Assembly: GCA_030549175.1 (NCBI GenBank)
Contig: JAUKUA010000007.1
Span: forward strand, 1-64,000
Source: Lasiosphaeris hirsuta
Lineage: Eukaryota; Ascomycota; Sordariomycetes; Sordariales; Lasiosphaeriaceae
Reading direction: 5' to 3'
Length of the DNA: 64,000 nt
Shown here in pieces: positions 13,066 to 23,870 of the stretch. The stretch's first letter is position 1, and each line of letters starts with the position of its first letter. The notes under the pieces were generated by a model. That model did not search any database and was not told the DNA's origin. It worked only from the letters and a program-made list of their open reading frames with translations. The position numbers and the translations under genes were made by a program.

Positions 13066-15120
13066 GGTCAGTGGTTGTAAACCGTCCAGGGTGGTATAGT
13101 CGAGTGGTGTGAGGAAGTGGGAAATTCACAGAACAGAAAGTCTCAATGGAACACAGCTTGAAAGAAGTGGCCAGGCAAGAATCTGCACAACCTTGGCAGT
13201 TTTAAGGTAGTACCAAGTTAGCTTGAGTCGATCGCCAACCTCTGTAAACGAGGAACATCAGACAGCGGAAGGAATGCGCCCTGCGAAGAAACAACAGCGG
13301 ACTCGAGGGCAACCTCTACTTATAAATTTGACCCTTGCATCTACACAGCCTGGAAGGAATACTTCCTGGGCATTAGGAAGTGACATAAGCCCCTGACCGC
13401 TCATGCACATACATTGCATCATGAATGCTGCCAAGCAAGCCTCCTTTCCATTCCTACCCATACTTCCAAACTCTAGCCTTAGCCGAGCCATCCGGCCCTC
13501 TAAACACAGTACAACCTCCCGGAACCGGGAACCGAGTCGCAATTCGGAGCACCCTAGCCCAAGCGAGCATGCCAGCCAGATACGCCTGTTTGGGACCCGA
13601 ATACGCCCCAAATTACGAAATCAGGCGCAACAACGGGCTAATTTAATTGGCTAAGCTTTTCTGCAGTCACCATCTCTAGTGCAACGTCTTTTTCGACCGA
13701 CATACTCACCCGGATGACCCGTACCCGTATGACCCGCCGACGCGTATCGAGCTGATTACGTCCTCTGACCGAGCGTAATGCTTCCGCAAAGCGTGCGCGG
13801 GTCGGAATGAAGCCTTTTTGCGTCCTGTCATGGCATGGCGTCCAGTCCGAGTGCATGCCCAAGGATATCCACATGCAGTGGTGGTTCGTTTTGGGAAATG
13901 GTTGGCTTGGCTGTGACGGTATTTGAGCTGTCTGCCGACCCAGGGTGAGTCAATGTCAGCAGCTGATAAGGGCTTTTATAGTGCTGCAATACCACCCGCT
14001 GCTCAGTCGAGTCGCATATCAAGAGCAGTTGATTGGTCAGTACTTCGTTTCACATTCCATTATAATCGATATCTCAAGTTCGCCCACATTAAGATGGTGG
14101 CAATATGGTCCCTTATTACTTGGACGCTTAGAGCCGAAAACTATGCAAGGGATTCAGTGGGAGGGAAATAACACAGCAAACCACCCTTCGGTGTTGGACC
14201 GACCGTCCTGGGAGATGCTAGTTGCTATGCACGCTCTACGACCGCCAGCTTGTTAGGTATTTTGTGCTGGTCACTTGCGGATTGACAGCATTGTTCAATT
14301 TGCTGAGCCACGCTGCGATGAAGTCGGGAGTGTTTTTCTTCTGATAGCGGTGACAGGTTATGGGGCTAGAGTTTTTTGTACGCTGGTGACCACAACATCC
14401 ATGATACCAGCCAGGGTTGTAAGGTCATCTTGGTTATCTATAACACCGTCTTCGTACAGTGCACAAGGGATATCCCGCATTTGACCATTTCTGACAAATC
14501 TGGGGTAGAGCAGTGGCTCAAAAGCGTGGTTTGAATGAGTATGCCCCAGCTAAGAGAGCAAGGCGTGTGAGCGCCGAATATATACAAAAGAGAGAGCGAT
14601 GCTAAGGCAGCTAGGCTCCTTGCTACAGCTGTAGCTAATGCTAGAGCGCTATGCCACACCCACCGCAGGTATGCGACACTTTTTCTCCATCAAATTTTAT
14701 ACAAATGCAAGCGCGCTAAGCGGACCTATATCTTACGTATATAGATGGGATAAAGGATCAGAATGAATAGAAGGTGAGGAGAGGAAGATAGAGTCTACCA
14801 GCAGCCATGATACAATCCCCTCGGCACTAGGTAGTAGCCCTCGGTTGCAGAGAAGGTGTTAACTGGCTGCGAGTAGGCAAGTTGAGTTACGGATACATTG
14901 TTAGGAAAACAGCATTAGATAGCCGGAAGACAGGCGTCCAGCAAGAGAAAGGGTGATGATAGGCCATTCGCAGTTGTTTATAGAGGAAGAGATATTAGGA
15001 GTGCATGGGCATTACAACGTTCGTACCGAAGCTCGCCTCTGTCATCGCACCCTTTGACTTCATATATACAATTACCGCCAAAAGGAAGGTTTGAACGGTA
15101 TATCCATCAGCAGAACGCCT
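13066..15120. other. Intergenic: promoter side of the monooxygenase gene, no gene recognised
   Basis: No open frame here has a recognisable domain or convincing exon structure. The first few hundred bases must hold the promoter and 5' UTR of the minus-strand monooxygenase. Short open frames on both strands (for example 13258-13611 and 13945-14256) show no domain-like composition and are treated as chance. Confidence 0.4.
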
Positions 15121-15440
15121 ACTCTGGATAATGTGTGTATTGTGTATGTGGCAAGAAAAGGAAAAAGCCCTGCAAATCCTGCGCAGATGGTGGCTTGACT
15201 AGTGGCCTCGCCTACCGTGGGCGCTAGTGGAGGGGCAACTTCCCCAGTGGAGAGACTCTATCGAACAGATTGCTATCACTGAGATATGTAATGCTTTAGG
15301 ACATGCAGAATGTGTTGGAGGGACCTCCCGATGTTATCCCGCCATTACTCCACGGTTGGCCCGCCACTAGCGTGCAGTTAGCCCACCATCTGTGCCTCCA
15401 TGATCTGCAAGATCCTGGCCTTACTTTCTTTCTCTTTAGC
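15121..15440. repeat. MITE-like repeat with subterminal inverted copies; second copy near 54.2 kb
   Basis: Positions 15121-15245 match the reverse complement of about 54165-54295 closely: 'ggataatgtgtgtat', 'gaaaaggaaaa', 'ccctgcaaatcctgc', 'cagatggtgg' and 'gggcgctagtggaggggcaa' are shared in order, with one short insertion here. A weaker inverted copy of the same block lies at about 15355-15430 (GCCACTAGCG ... CCACCATCTGTGC ... CCTGGCCTTACTTTC), giving the 320-bp unit a folded, MITE-like layout. No coding capacity is seen. Confidence 0.55.
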
Positions 15441-17846
15441 AGAAATAAAACAGTTTGACACACTTTTTGCTTGGAAGTGTGCTTGTATGCCTAACAGAAT
15501 GTAATTGCTTTGCGTGAGGGACAGAAATCCCTTATGCTTCATGGTGTCGTACGATGGTTACTTATACTATCTTGGACACTCAGGGCAACAACTAACTTGT
15601 ACCGCCCCTGTCCCTCCCCCGACCCCGCACACAGAGGCGTTGGAGTAGCGGCCCTCCCCAACTCGTGCCCATTGCGTATGCCCCGCATCGTGCACCCTCT
15701 CCGCCTTTGGGCTAGGTTCAGGCCGTGAGAATGTGAAAAGTGTAAAGGACCAACCAAAGTTCAGTTAGGGGTCAAGTGGCTTCACGAAGCCGCTGCTAAA
15801 AAATGCACAAGTTCAAGTCCCCTCAAAGAGGGAAAGTAGTAATATACGCTTGAATGGCGATAATCGACTGGAATCGACTCCCTAGAAATATAGTTGTTAG
15901 TAGCTATGTTTGAATTAAAAAAGGGCACCTGACTGGGAGCATGCTTTTGCATCATAATCCAATCCTAGCCACCGAAATTTGGGATACGCCAAATAATCCC
16001 AAGTGCGTTTTATCTCGGTAAGGGGCTGGACGAGCAAATTGTCGGGCCACTCTTCAAGGTTTCAGTGAGTTGGCTCTCTCCTTACAGTGGCCAACTGTGC
16101 GCAAGCGGGGCGCTCGGCTGACTGGGCTTTTAGCATGTAATCGATACCAGCGGGTATTGGTGGCTGTCCAGCTGAATTACTGGGGAAAATGGCCTGGCGT
16201 GTCGTTAAATAGCGTGTGATGTACTGTGACGTTGAGGTGGTTTCTGTCTTCCCCGCAGCCGGGGCAGTGTACATGCTACTCCGCGGGCGATTTCTACACT
16301 TAACCAAAGCCACCGGCCCCCAAACTCAACGCGGACTGCACATGTGTCATCGCCCTGGTTGGTCAAGGGGGCAGATGTTGCATTTTAGCTACCAGATAAC
16401 TTACGGCATCACGGTCTCGAAAACAAGAACAACGGGAAGACGCGGGCCTAGACCGCGGCAAGTCATGCTCTAGATAGAAACACACCCCTACCTACCCAAA
16501 ACGGGATAGAGTGTGGTCCGTTGCGAACACGTCCTGGTTGGCTTCTGTATTTTCACCCCGCACTGCACCATCAACGCACCTGAGGGTGACGGCATAAACA
16601 CGTAGTGATGTGCATTTTTCATGTGGCTACGGCGTTTTCCTGAGCCGCTGTGCAAATGCACGAGGATGGTGAGGTTGGGTCGCTACCACCGGTGGGGGTA
16701 GCCAACGTAATCGCTGACCTTGTCGTCGATACTATGCCGGTCCTCATGTCTACGCTGAAGCTGTCGTCGACACGAAGCCAGTATCATTCCAGACAGGATG
16801 ATCATCGAGCTTGGTTTGGGTTTCCTGGCGACAGCTCAGTGGCCTCTTATGTTTGTAGCAAAAACAACGATCCCAGAGGACTGTTGAGTGGTGGCACTCA
16901 CCGTGGGGCGGCACTCACCGTGGGGCGGCACTCATGAAACCCATGGCATCATCTAAACTGACCCGAGCAAACAAGTTCCTCCCTTCCTCTGTTTTAAGGG
17001 TTCATGTTCAGCAGTGCTTATACGTGCTGTGATTGCTCATGCACGGCAGCGGATGTCTGGACAATAGAATAAGTAATACGATAAATGCCTGTCAAGCGAT
17101 GCGCATTTCATAAACTGCCTTGTCCCCGTCTACTGCTTCTGTGTCTTGAAGAGAATTTGAGTGTAGATAAGGAGGGATAGTTGTGAATCGACTTCGGGTA
17201 ATACCCAACCCACGATTGGTGGGGGTCTGAACCCCCCTCATTTGAGGGGGCTCGAGACACTTCCCTGCGTTTCTTCCTTGTCATGAAGTCTGGAAAGGGA
17301 TGGGTTGTATGCAGCGTTCAAGTCCCGCTCGGCGCCAAAACCGGTAATTAAAAAAAAAATTAAAAAAAAATGTCAAGCTGAGCAGACTCGGAACAAGGGC
17401 TGCAGCAACACGGGATACCCCGGACGCGCGATCCATCACTTTTTCCCCGCGCTAATGGTTGGATGCAGCTTCTGCAATCCACTTCCCCGGCCAGTTCCCC
17501 AGCCAGTTCCCCAGCCAGTGGTGCGCTATCCGCATCGGATAAAATATGGATAGGACTTCAATTGACGTTCCCCGTTAGCAAAGGCCGGACCCTGCATGTC
17601 GGCCTGAGGATTGTTGGAAGAAGTATCCCAGCCATCTCTGCCCTCGCTACTTGGTCTTTTACCCCTCATGGCATCCCATACTCTTGTCCCCCATCCTGCT
17701 CTCTACCAAGATTGTAGCCCGTGAGAGATTCTCCCTGCGCTCTCTGTAACGGGATCAGCTGGGGAGCTTAGCAGAGGCACCAGAACGGCACCAGAACGAC
17801 ACCAGAACGGAACCAAACCGCGCCAAAGAGGCGAGACCAAAGTGAG
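15441..17846. other. Intergenic, several short repeats and one hairpin
   Basis: No gene recognised. Visible structure: a tandem 'ggcactcaccgtgggg' unit, about three copies, at 16893-16932; a GC-rich hairpin at 17233-17250 (CCCCCTCA, two-base loop, TGAGGGGG); A-rich runs at 17348-17370; a 'ccagttcccc' tandem near 17488-17520; and an 11-bp tandem (ggcaccagaac, three copies) at 17776-17808, 39 bp before the MFS start codon. Confidence 0.45.
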
Positions 17847-19952
17847 ATGGCTAGCAGCAACCGGGGACAAGATATCGACAATGTGCCAGTCTCACATGTC
17901 GAGGCGGATGAATCGGCTCCTCTGCTGGGATGCCGGTCAGGAAGCCTAGCATATGCGACATGCCCAGAAACTCACCGAGACGGCGGTTGGAAGCCGTCAC
18001 CCGGGTTCTGGTGGATAGAAACAGGTATCCGGCTGCTTTGATTCGCAACCCTAAACTCTTGGCTGACGGGGGATAGCTCTCTGGGCTAATGTCTTTCTTT
18101 CGGGGTTCGACGGTACGATCACGGCGTCGACCTACGCCGCCATTAGCTCCGACTTTGACGCTGCCAACAACGCTTCATGGTTGACGACGTCCTACCTGGT
18201 CACGTACACGGCATTCCAGCCGCTATACGGACGATTCTCGGACCTGTTTGGGAGGCGCGTCTGCTTTTTCATCTCCACAGCCACCTTCATCCTAGGATGT
18301 TTCGGCTGTTCAGTGGCCCAGAGCATGACGCAGCTTGATATAATGCGGGCGGTGACGGGATTTGGTGGTGGAGGTCTGATAACCATGGGTGAGTACCAGC
18401 TTGGCACTGGGATGCTGATCGTTCTGCCGCTGACTAGTCCTCGGTTGTCAGCCACAATCATCAATTCCGACATGATTCCCTTTGAGCAGAGGGGACTTTA
18501 CCAGGCCATGCAAAACGTCCTCTTTGGCTTCGGCACCGTTGTCGGGGCCGCTCTTGGGGGCGTGATTGTCGACGGGATCGGGTGGAGGTGGTGCTTTCTG
18601 TTGCAGGTGCCCGTCTCCGTCTTCGCCCTCATTGTTGGCTACCACGTCCTGGCGAGCTCTGGACCAGCGACCGGAAACCAGCTACGCCTAGCTCTTGGGC
18701 AACTCGATTTGCCCGGTGCACTCTTGCTCGTTGTCGCCTTGGTCGCCCAGCTGCTAGGGCTGAGCCTGGGAGGCAACGAATACGCGTGGGACAGCGGGCT
18801 TGTGGTCGGTGCGCTGGCTTTGAGCATTGTCTTACTTGTCACCTTTCTCTCGGTCGAGGCCAAAACCAAGGCGACGCCGATAATACCCCTTCGCATGCTG
18901 CGTGGATGGCAGCCCATCGCTGTTCAGCTGACCAACGTCTTTGTTGGCATGTCATCCTATGCCGTAAGACAACAGGACCCCACCCCTCGGTAGGTTGCTT
19001 TGGAGCAATGTGCAGTCGCTGACGCCAGCATACAGTATCTGTTCATGATACCCCTATACTTCCAAGCTGTCTGCGGCGATTCTCCTTCGGCCGCCGGCAT
19101 GCGGCTAATGATCCCATCGATGGCGACACTGGTTGGCGGGGTTATTGCGGGCATCATGATGCAACGAGGCATCCAACTGCGTCATAATGTACGACAAGGA
19201 ACCGCCTTGATCCTCGGCGGAAATATCCTCGCGTGTATGATGGGGACGGCCGGAAGCCGGTGGATGGAATCGATATACCTCATCCCTGCGAATCTAGGAG
19301 TCGGCCTAACAAATCCAAGTGTGCTGTTTAGCTCCGTCTCGCTTTTTGATTACCAAGGTAAGGAAACTGCCATATCCCTAGTTAAGACGGAAGAATAAGA
19401 GGAAGGGAGAAAGGGGAGGGGGGGGGAGAGAAAGAAGGGAGAGAGAGGGAGAGAGAAGGAGAGAGAAAGAAGGGAGAGAGAAAGAAGGGAGAGAGAGAGG
19501 GGGAGGGAGAGAGAGGGAAGGAGAGCTGACCTCTTTTAGAACAAGCCGTTGCAACTTCTACCGTGTACCTCATTCGGTCCATGGGTAGTATTTACGGTGT
19601 TACCGTGGCTTCCGCAATCGTCCAAAATCTTTTGTTAGCGAGGCTTCCAGAAGTACTCGGCCCAGAGGCGACCGACGAGGTTTCTTCCCCCCTTTTTTTT
19701 CTTCTTTTTTTTTTTGGCCGGGTATGAGAGCTTGTCGCTTGCTGCTTGCTAACCGCATCTTCTTAGCTTATTGAGAAGTTAAGAAAATCTATCTTCGCGC
19801 TAGAGGAACTTCCACCGGCCACCCAGATGGCTGTAAGGGCACTGTATGGTGACGCATTGAAGATGGCGTTCATCATGTCGAGTGGTTGCGCATTGCTGGC
19901 GTTTGCCTTTTCGTGGGCTCACAGGACCGAGGCGATGCAGAGAAAGGCTTAG
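17847..19952 (+). CDS. Major facilitator superfamily exporter (DHA-type drug/metabolite transporter)
   Basis: Six exons: 17847-18024, 18077-18388, 18452-18963, 19036-19357, 19540-19679 and 19767-19952. They sum to 550 codons including TAG, so the model closes in frame (549 residues). A hydrophilic N-terminus is followed by a first membrane helix ALWANVFLSGFDGTITAS, the loop GRFSDLFGRRV (MFS motif A type), and a glycine-rich LMRAVTGFGGGG-like segment, all typical of fungal multidrug-resistance and vacuolar basic amino-acid transporter-like MFS proteins. It should sit in the plasma or vacuolar membrane and export small molecules by proton antiport; the substrate is not predictable. The fourth intron (19358-19539) is unusually long and consists largely of a GA-rich microsatellite. 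The third intron's acceptor was chosen at 19035 because it keeps the frame. Confidence 0.88.
19398..19526 (+). repeat. Purine (GA)-rich microsatellite inside an MFS intron
   Basis: An almost pure purine stretch of gggaga/gaaagaag units. It makes up most of the 182-bp fourth intron of the MFS gene. The other introns of this gene are 52-87 bp, so repeat expansion accounts for the extra length. Confidence 0.85.
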
Positions 19953-21281
19953 GGCATCTTGTTTGAATGGATTGGGTTCGTGATTCGGTTTGTAAGGGAT
20001 CGGATCGGAACGAGTATTACATTTCTCATGACCCGCTGGGGTTGTGCTGGGGATAGCGGTCGCGTATACGAGGTGACAGTGGACTGGAGTTGAAGGGGTG
20101 CGCTGTGGAAGAGGCGGGAAACGAGCGGCGGGGCTGTGCTAGTTTTCCTACCTCTGCTTTCTCTTTTTTTTTTACCTGTCGTCAGCTGAACCAAGAATGG
20201 CGTGCGAGCGAGCTAGGCGGTATCAATCAGCAAACGCTGCTAGGACAGGACCTCTACCGCCCGACGCAGTCGAACTGAGGAATCGGATACAACCCATTTG
20301 TAATCCAGACGGAATTATTGCCTTGCCATGCAAGACAAAGGCATATAATTAGTACATGGCGAGACGTCCGATTTCCTTTGCGCTCCAATTCCTGCATGGG
20401 GCGACCTAGCTAGGACATCATGGTGAAACCACTCGCCGTGACCTTACCTGTGCACGGGAATTTCCGGTGTCCCTTCATTCCCAAGAGGTAATCGAGGGAA
20501 TCGAGGGAATCGGGAGAATCGGAGGGGGGGAGGAGGGGGGAGTCGGACGTGGTTCGGGTCTCGCCGTGGCCACCGTGGCGGCATCGCGTTTGAACATTAC
20601 CGTGGGGTTTCCTACGCTATCACATAATCACATGCGGCGGCGTGTCAGACGGTCGCCAAGTGTTCCCCCAGCCTAGAAAACGGATTATTTCGAGTCACCT
20701 CACAAATACTATGAGTGGTATATTGGTATATGCGCCGCACACCCTCCCTAACCACTGATGCTCAATATGGCAGCTTTCTCTCCCCCTTTTTTCTTTCTCT
20801 ATACCCCCAAGGCCTACTCGCTACCCACACCGCGGACACACCGCTCCGGCATCAGGATCGGCATGACAGCTGTGGCCATCGGTGGGCGATGTGAACCGGC
20901 ATGCGACCCAATTCCCCCCAAGGTGAAACCCAATCAGCCAAGATATTCTCGCGTAAAGGGCGCTAGCCACGTTCAGCAGCATACGTAAATCCACAGAACG
21001 TGCTCCGGGGCGACAAGCACTTCTCGCGGGGAGTTCGCGGGGAGTTCGCGGGGAGGCTGCGTCTCATTGATGCACCCCCACGGCCCGGCCACAAATCGGT
21101 GCGCAGTGCCGTCACACACAGAGAATTAAAGTTGCCTCATGCTGATCAGCGGGGCGAATCGATTTTTCGAGCCTTGTGGGTGATCCACGCAGATATTGCT
21201 CGGGGCGGAAGTAGAGAAGGAAGAGGAGGGGGGGGGGGGGAGAGGGAGGAGGAGGGGGGAGATGATTGACGACAATACGCC
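19953..21281. other. Intergenic between MFS and PLP genes
   Basis: No gene recognised. It includes a small tandem 'aatcgagggaatcgag' near 20491-20520, a tandem of 'ttcgcggggag' units at 21023-21055, and a G/GA-rich run at about 21211-21262 just before the TATA box of the PLP gene. Short open frames show no domain. Confidence 0.4.
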
Positions 21282-21288
21282 TATATAA
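21282..21288 (+). promoter_or_regulatory. TATA box of the PLP-enzyme gene
   Basis: TATATAA lies 95 bp before the ATG at 21383, directly after a G-rich run. It falls inside the longest possible open frame (from ATG 21266), which argues that translation starts downstream of it. Confidence 0.5.
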
Positions 21289-21382
21289 GTTAGCGGAGTC
21301 GCCAGCTCGGGTGATGAGGGGATTCCTGGGACATATTGCGTGCTCGAAAAAAAAAAAGCACCTAAGCAAGCCCCTAGCTACA

Positions 21383-23272
21383 ATGGCTACCACTAATACA
21401 GCCTCCCCGACGGCTCACCAGCCAAACCCCTCCCACCTCTCAGCCACCGAGGTCGAGAACTGCCTCCGCAGCGTTGGACCCATCTTTCACGTCCTGCCTC
21501 CCAACCGCCGAGCCCTCTGGACCACCATCTCCTTTGCTCTGCAGCCCCCCAGTATCGCCGATAAGGGTGGCAGTGCAGCTTTCAGTCTCAAGGTCTACAA
21601 GGAATGGGTGAAGAGGGCGCCGCTCCCCCATGGCGACGGTGGCGCTCCTCTCAGCCTGACCTACTCCGAGTCCGCCGGGGGGTCCTTCGGGCTCGATATT
21701 CGCCCCCACGTCCTCGGCTGCGGCAAGACTGAGCTTGAGAATGCCCTGGCCTCCCTTTATGCTGTGGCACTCCAAGTAGCCGTGGAGCAGCACCTCACAG
21801 AGGGCGGCGATGAGCGCCTCCATCTGTCGTCAGGCGGGAACCTATACTTCTGCCCTCCGCACCCCGTCCCTGGTGCCATCATCCGCGGGACGTGCACCTG
21901 CTCGCCCCCTTCTCGGAACGCCATTGGTTCCGCCTGCACAAGACTCAATAACCTCTGGAATCGTGCCGAGTCCTTCAACGGCGCCTTCGACGATGTCCGG
22001 CACCGCATCTCGGCAGCCCTCGGGCTCCAGACTCGGCACCACATTGTGCTCCACCCCTCAGGCACTGATGCAGAGTACACGCCGCTTCTTATCGGTACGG
22101 GAAGCGCCAAGGCTCTTGGGTGCTCCGGGGTCGTCAACGTTGTGGTCGGGGTCGGGGAAGTCGGGTCGAACACGCCCAACGCGGCGGGCGGGAGGCACTT
22201 TAGCAAGTTCGTGCCGAGTGGCGGCGCCGTGAGCGCCAAGGCGCTTGTGGGCAACTTCCCCCAAGGGACCGACGTCTTGGAGCTCGGGGCGAGGCTCGCC
22301 GACGGCTCCAAGGTGCCCAACTTTGATCAGCAGGTGGTGGAGGCAATAGAGCAGGCCGAAGCCCGCTTGGAGAAGCCCTTTTACCTCGTCCACGCCCTCA
22401 GCGGGTCCAAGCTGGGGTCTTGTATTACCCATCGCAAACTTGTCACGGACATCCAGACGCGGCTCGGGAACCGAGTCCTCATCGTCCTGGATGCCTGCCA
22501 GGGCAGGACCGAGAGTGAAGAGCTGGACTGGTATCTGTCACGCGGTGCCGTCGTGCTCATGACTGCAAGCAAGTTCTACGGGGCTCCCGGGTTCTGCGGC
22601 ATGGCCGTGGTGCCGGACTCGGCGGCTTCGCTGCTAAGGGAGGGCGTTACCGTCCCCCCAGGGCTGGCCGACTATCTCACCAAGTACCAAGTCCCGTCGG
22701 ATTTGAAGGCATTCCGCACGGCGCTGCCGGCAGAGCCCATCAACGTCGGTCTTCTACTCCGGTGGACCTGCGGCGTTGAGGAGATGGAGAGACTCGCACG
22801 CGTGGGATCGGACGCGAGGGGGGGGATCCGGCGCTGGGTCTACGCCGTGAAGGATTTGATTAGGCGGGAATGCCCCAACTTGGAGCTGATGCCTGAGAGC
22901 TCGTGTCCCACCAGCGAGGCATCGCAGCTCGGCGGCGTGAACTCCATCATCTCCTTCAGGCTGCTGACGAGCGAGGACAGGGCCCCCCTCGCGACGGCGG
23001 CGCTGAAGCAGATTCATCGATGGCTGACGGCGGATGTTTCGGGCTTGCTGCCAGACTGTGCAGGCGAGGAAGAGCGGAGACTTGCCGCATTGCGTTGCTT
23101 TATTGGTCAGCCCGTCGCCATCGGAGACTTGGCCGTCCTCCGCCTGGCAATCGGGGCAGCGTTGGCCGCCGAGCTTGGAGAGGACCCTAGCGTCTTAGAA
23201 ACTGTTCTGAGGGAAGATGAAAAGGTGCTGGGTAAGATTGGGGTGCTGCTAAAGTATCATAAGGCCATGTAG
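21383..23272 (+). CDS. PLP-dependent fold-type-I enzyme (aminotransferase class V / cysteine-desulfurase-like)
   Basis: Single exon, 629 residues. ATG 21383 is preferred over in-frame ATGs at 21266 and 21314 because a TATA box lies at 21282-21288 and CTACAATGG is a good start context. Features expected for the fold: SGTDAE (about 226-231) at the phosphate-binding turn, LIVLDACQGR (about 366-375) with the Asp that contacts the PLP ring nitrogen, and TASKFYGAPG (about 394-403) with candidate Schiff-base Lys397. These assignments rest on motif spacing. The protein is longer than ordinary class-V aminotransferases (about 400 residues), with a ~200-residue N-terminal extension. Reaction and substrate are unknown; it could be a transferase, lyase or desulfurase. 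No signal peptide, intron or damage is seen. Confidence 0.75.
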   Translation: MATTNTASPTAHQPNPSHLSATEVENCLRSVGPIFHVLPPNRRALWTTISFALQPPSIADKGGSAAFSLKVYKEWVKRAPLPHGDGGAPLSLTYSESAGGSFGLDIRPHVLGCGKTELENALASLYAVALQVAVEQHLTEGGDERLHLSSGGNLYFCPPHPVPGAIIRGTCTCSPPSRNAIGSACTRLNNLWNRAESFNGAFDDVRHRISAALGLQTRHHIVLHPSGTDAEYTPLLIGTGSAKALGCSGVVNVVVGVGEVGSNTPNAAGGRHFSKFVPSGGAVSAKALVGNFPQGTDVLELGARLADGSKVPNFDQQVVEAIEQAEARLEKPFYLVHALSGSKLGSCITHRKLVTDIQTRLGNRVLIVLDACQGRTESEELDWYLSRGAVVLMTASKFYGAPGFCGMAVVPDSAASLLREGVTVPPGLADYLTKYQVPSDLKAFRTALPAEPINVGLLLRWTCGVEEMERLARVGSDARGGIRRWVYAVKDLIRRECPNLELMPESSCPTSEASQLGGVNSIISFRLLTSEDRAPLATAALKQIHRWLTADVSGLLPDCAGEEERRLAALRCFIGQPVAIGDLAVLRLAIGAALAAELGEDPSVLETVLREDEKVLGKIGVLLKYHKAM

Positions 23273-23870
23273 GGTAGTTATTCTGCATGAGACAAAGGAA
23301 CTGTGGAAATCTAGCTGGCAGAGAGACTGGGTGTTTGACCAACTATCTGATTTGCGAATTCTTAGCCTCCAACAACCTTTCCCTAGGCCTTGGTTTCCCT
23401 AGGCCTTGGAGATGCAGCTGCTGAGATACGAGGCACCAACCGACTGCTTGTCGCTGCGACAGACACAGTTGTTAATACCCGGCTGGAAACGGCCGTAACT
23501 GCAACCCAGGGGGCAAGCAACAACTCACACCCAAGAAAATGCAAAGAATCGGGAGCAGGTTCTCCCCTTTATACTGGCCGACATCTGAAAGGGGGTTGAC
23601 GCCCAGCGGAGCAGTCTGGCGCCGTGGGGTCTTGTCGAAACCAATGACACTGGGGCATTACAACCCATGACCTTTACAACCCACGACCTTCAATGGCACC
23701 ATGCTTGGGCCGGCACTTCCCAATAGGGAATGTTACCATATGCAAATATTGACGGTTTTCGGTAGAATCGTTTCTCTCTCTGCTCCCCCCCTCCACCCTC
23801 CCAAACTCACCCCCGTGACCCGTGAGCTGGTGTTCCCATAATTAGATGTTATTTAGCTGTTTAAGATTGC
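23273..23870. other. Spacer, no gene
   Basis: Downstream flank of the PLP gene. It contains an adjacent duplicated 'tccctaggccttgg' unit at about 23380-23408 and CT-rich runs near 23770-23810. No coding signal. Confidence 0.4.

Noticed and set aside
15755..15850. tRNA-like stretch with GTTCAAGTCCC
   Set aside because: The T-loop-like piece is not backed by a convincing D-arm, anticodon arm or acceptor stem; no cloverleaf could be drawn.
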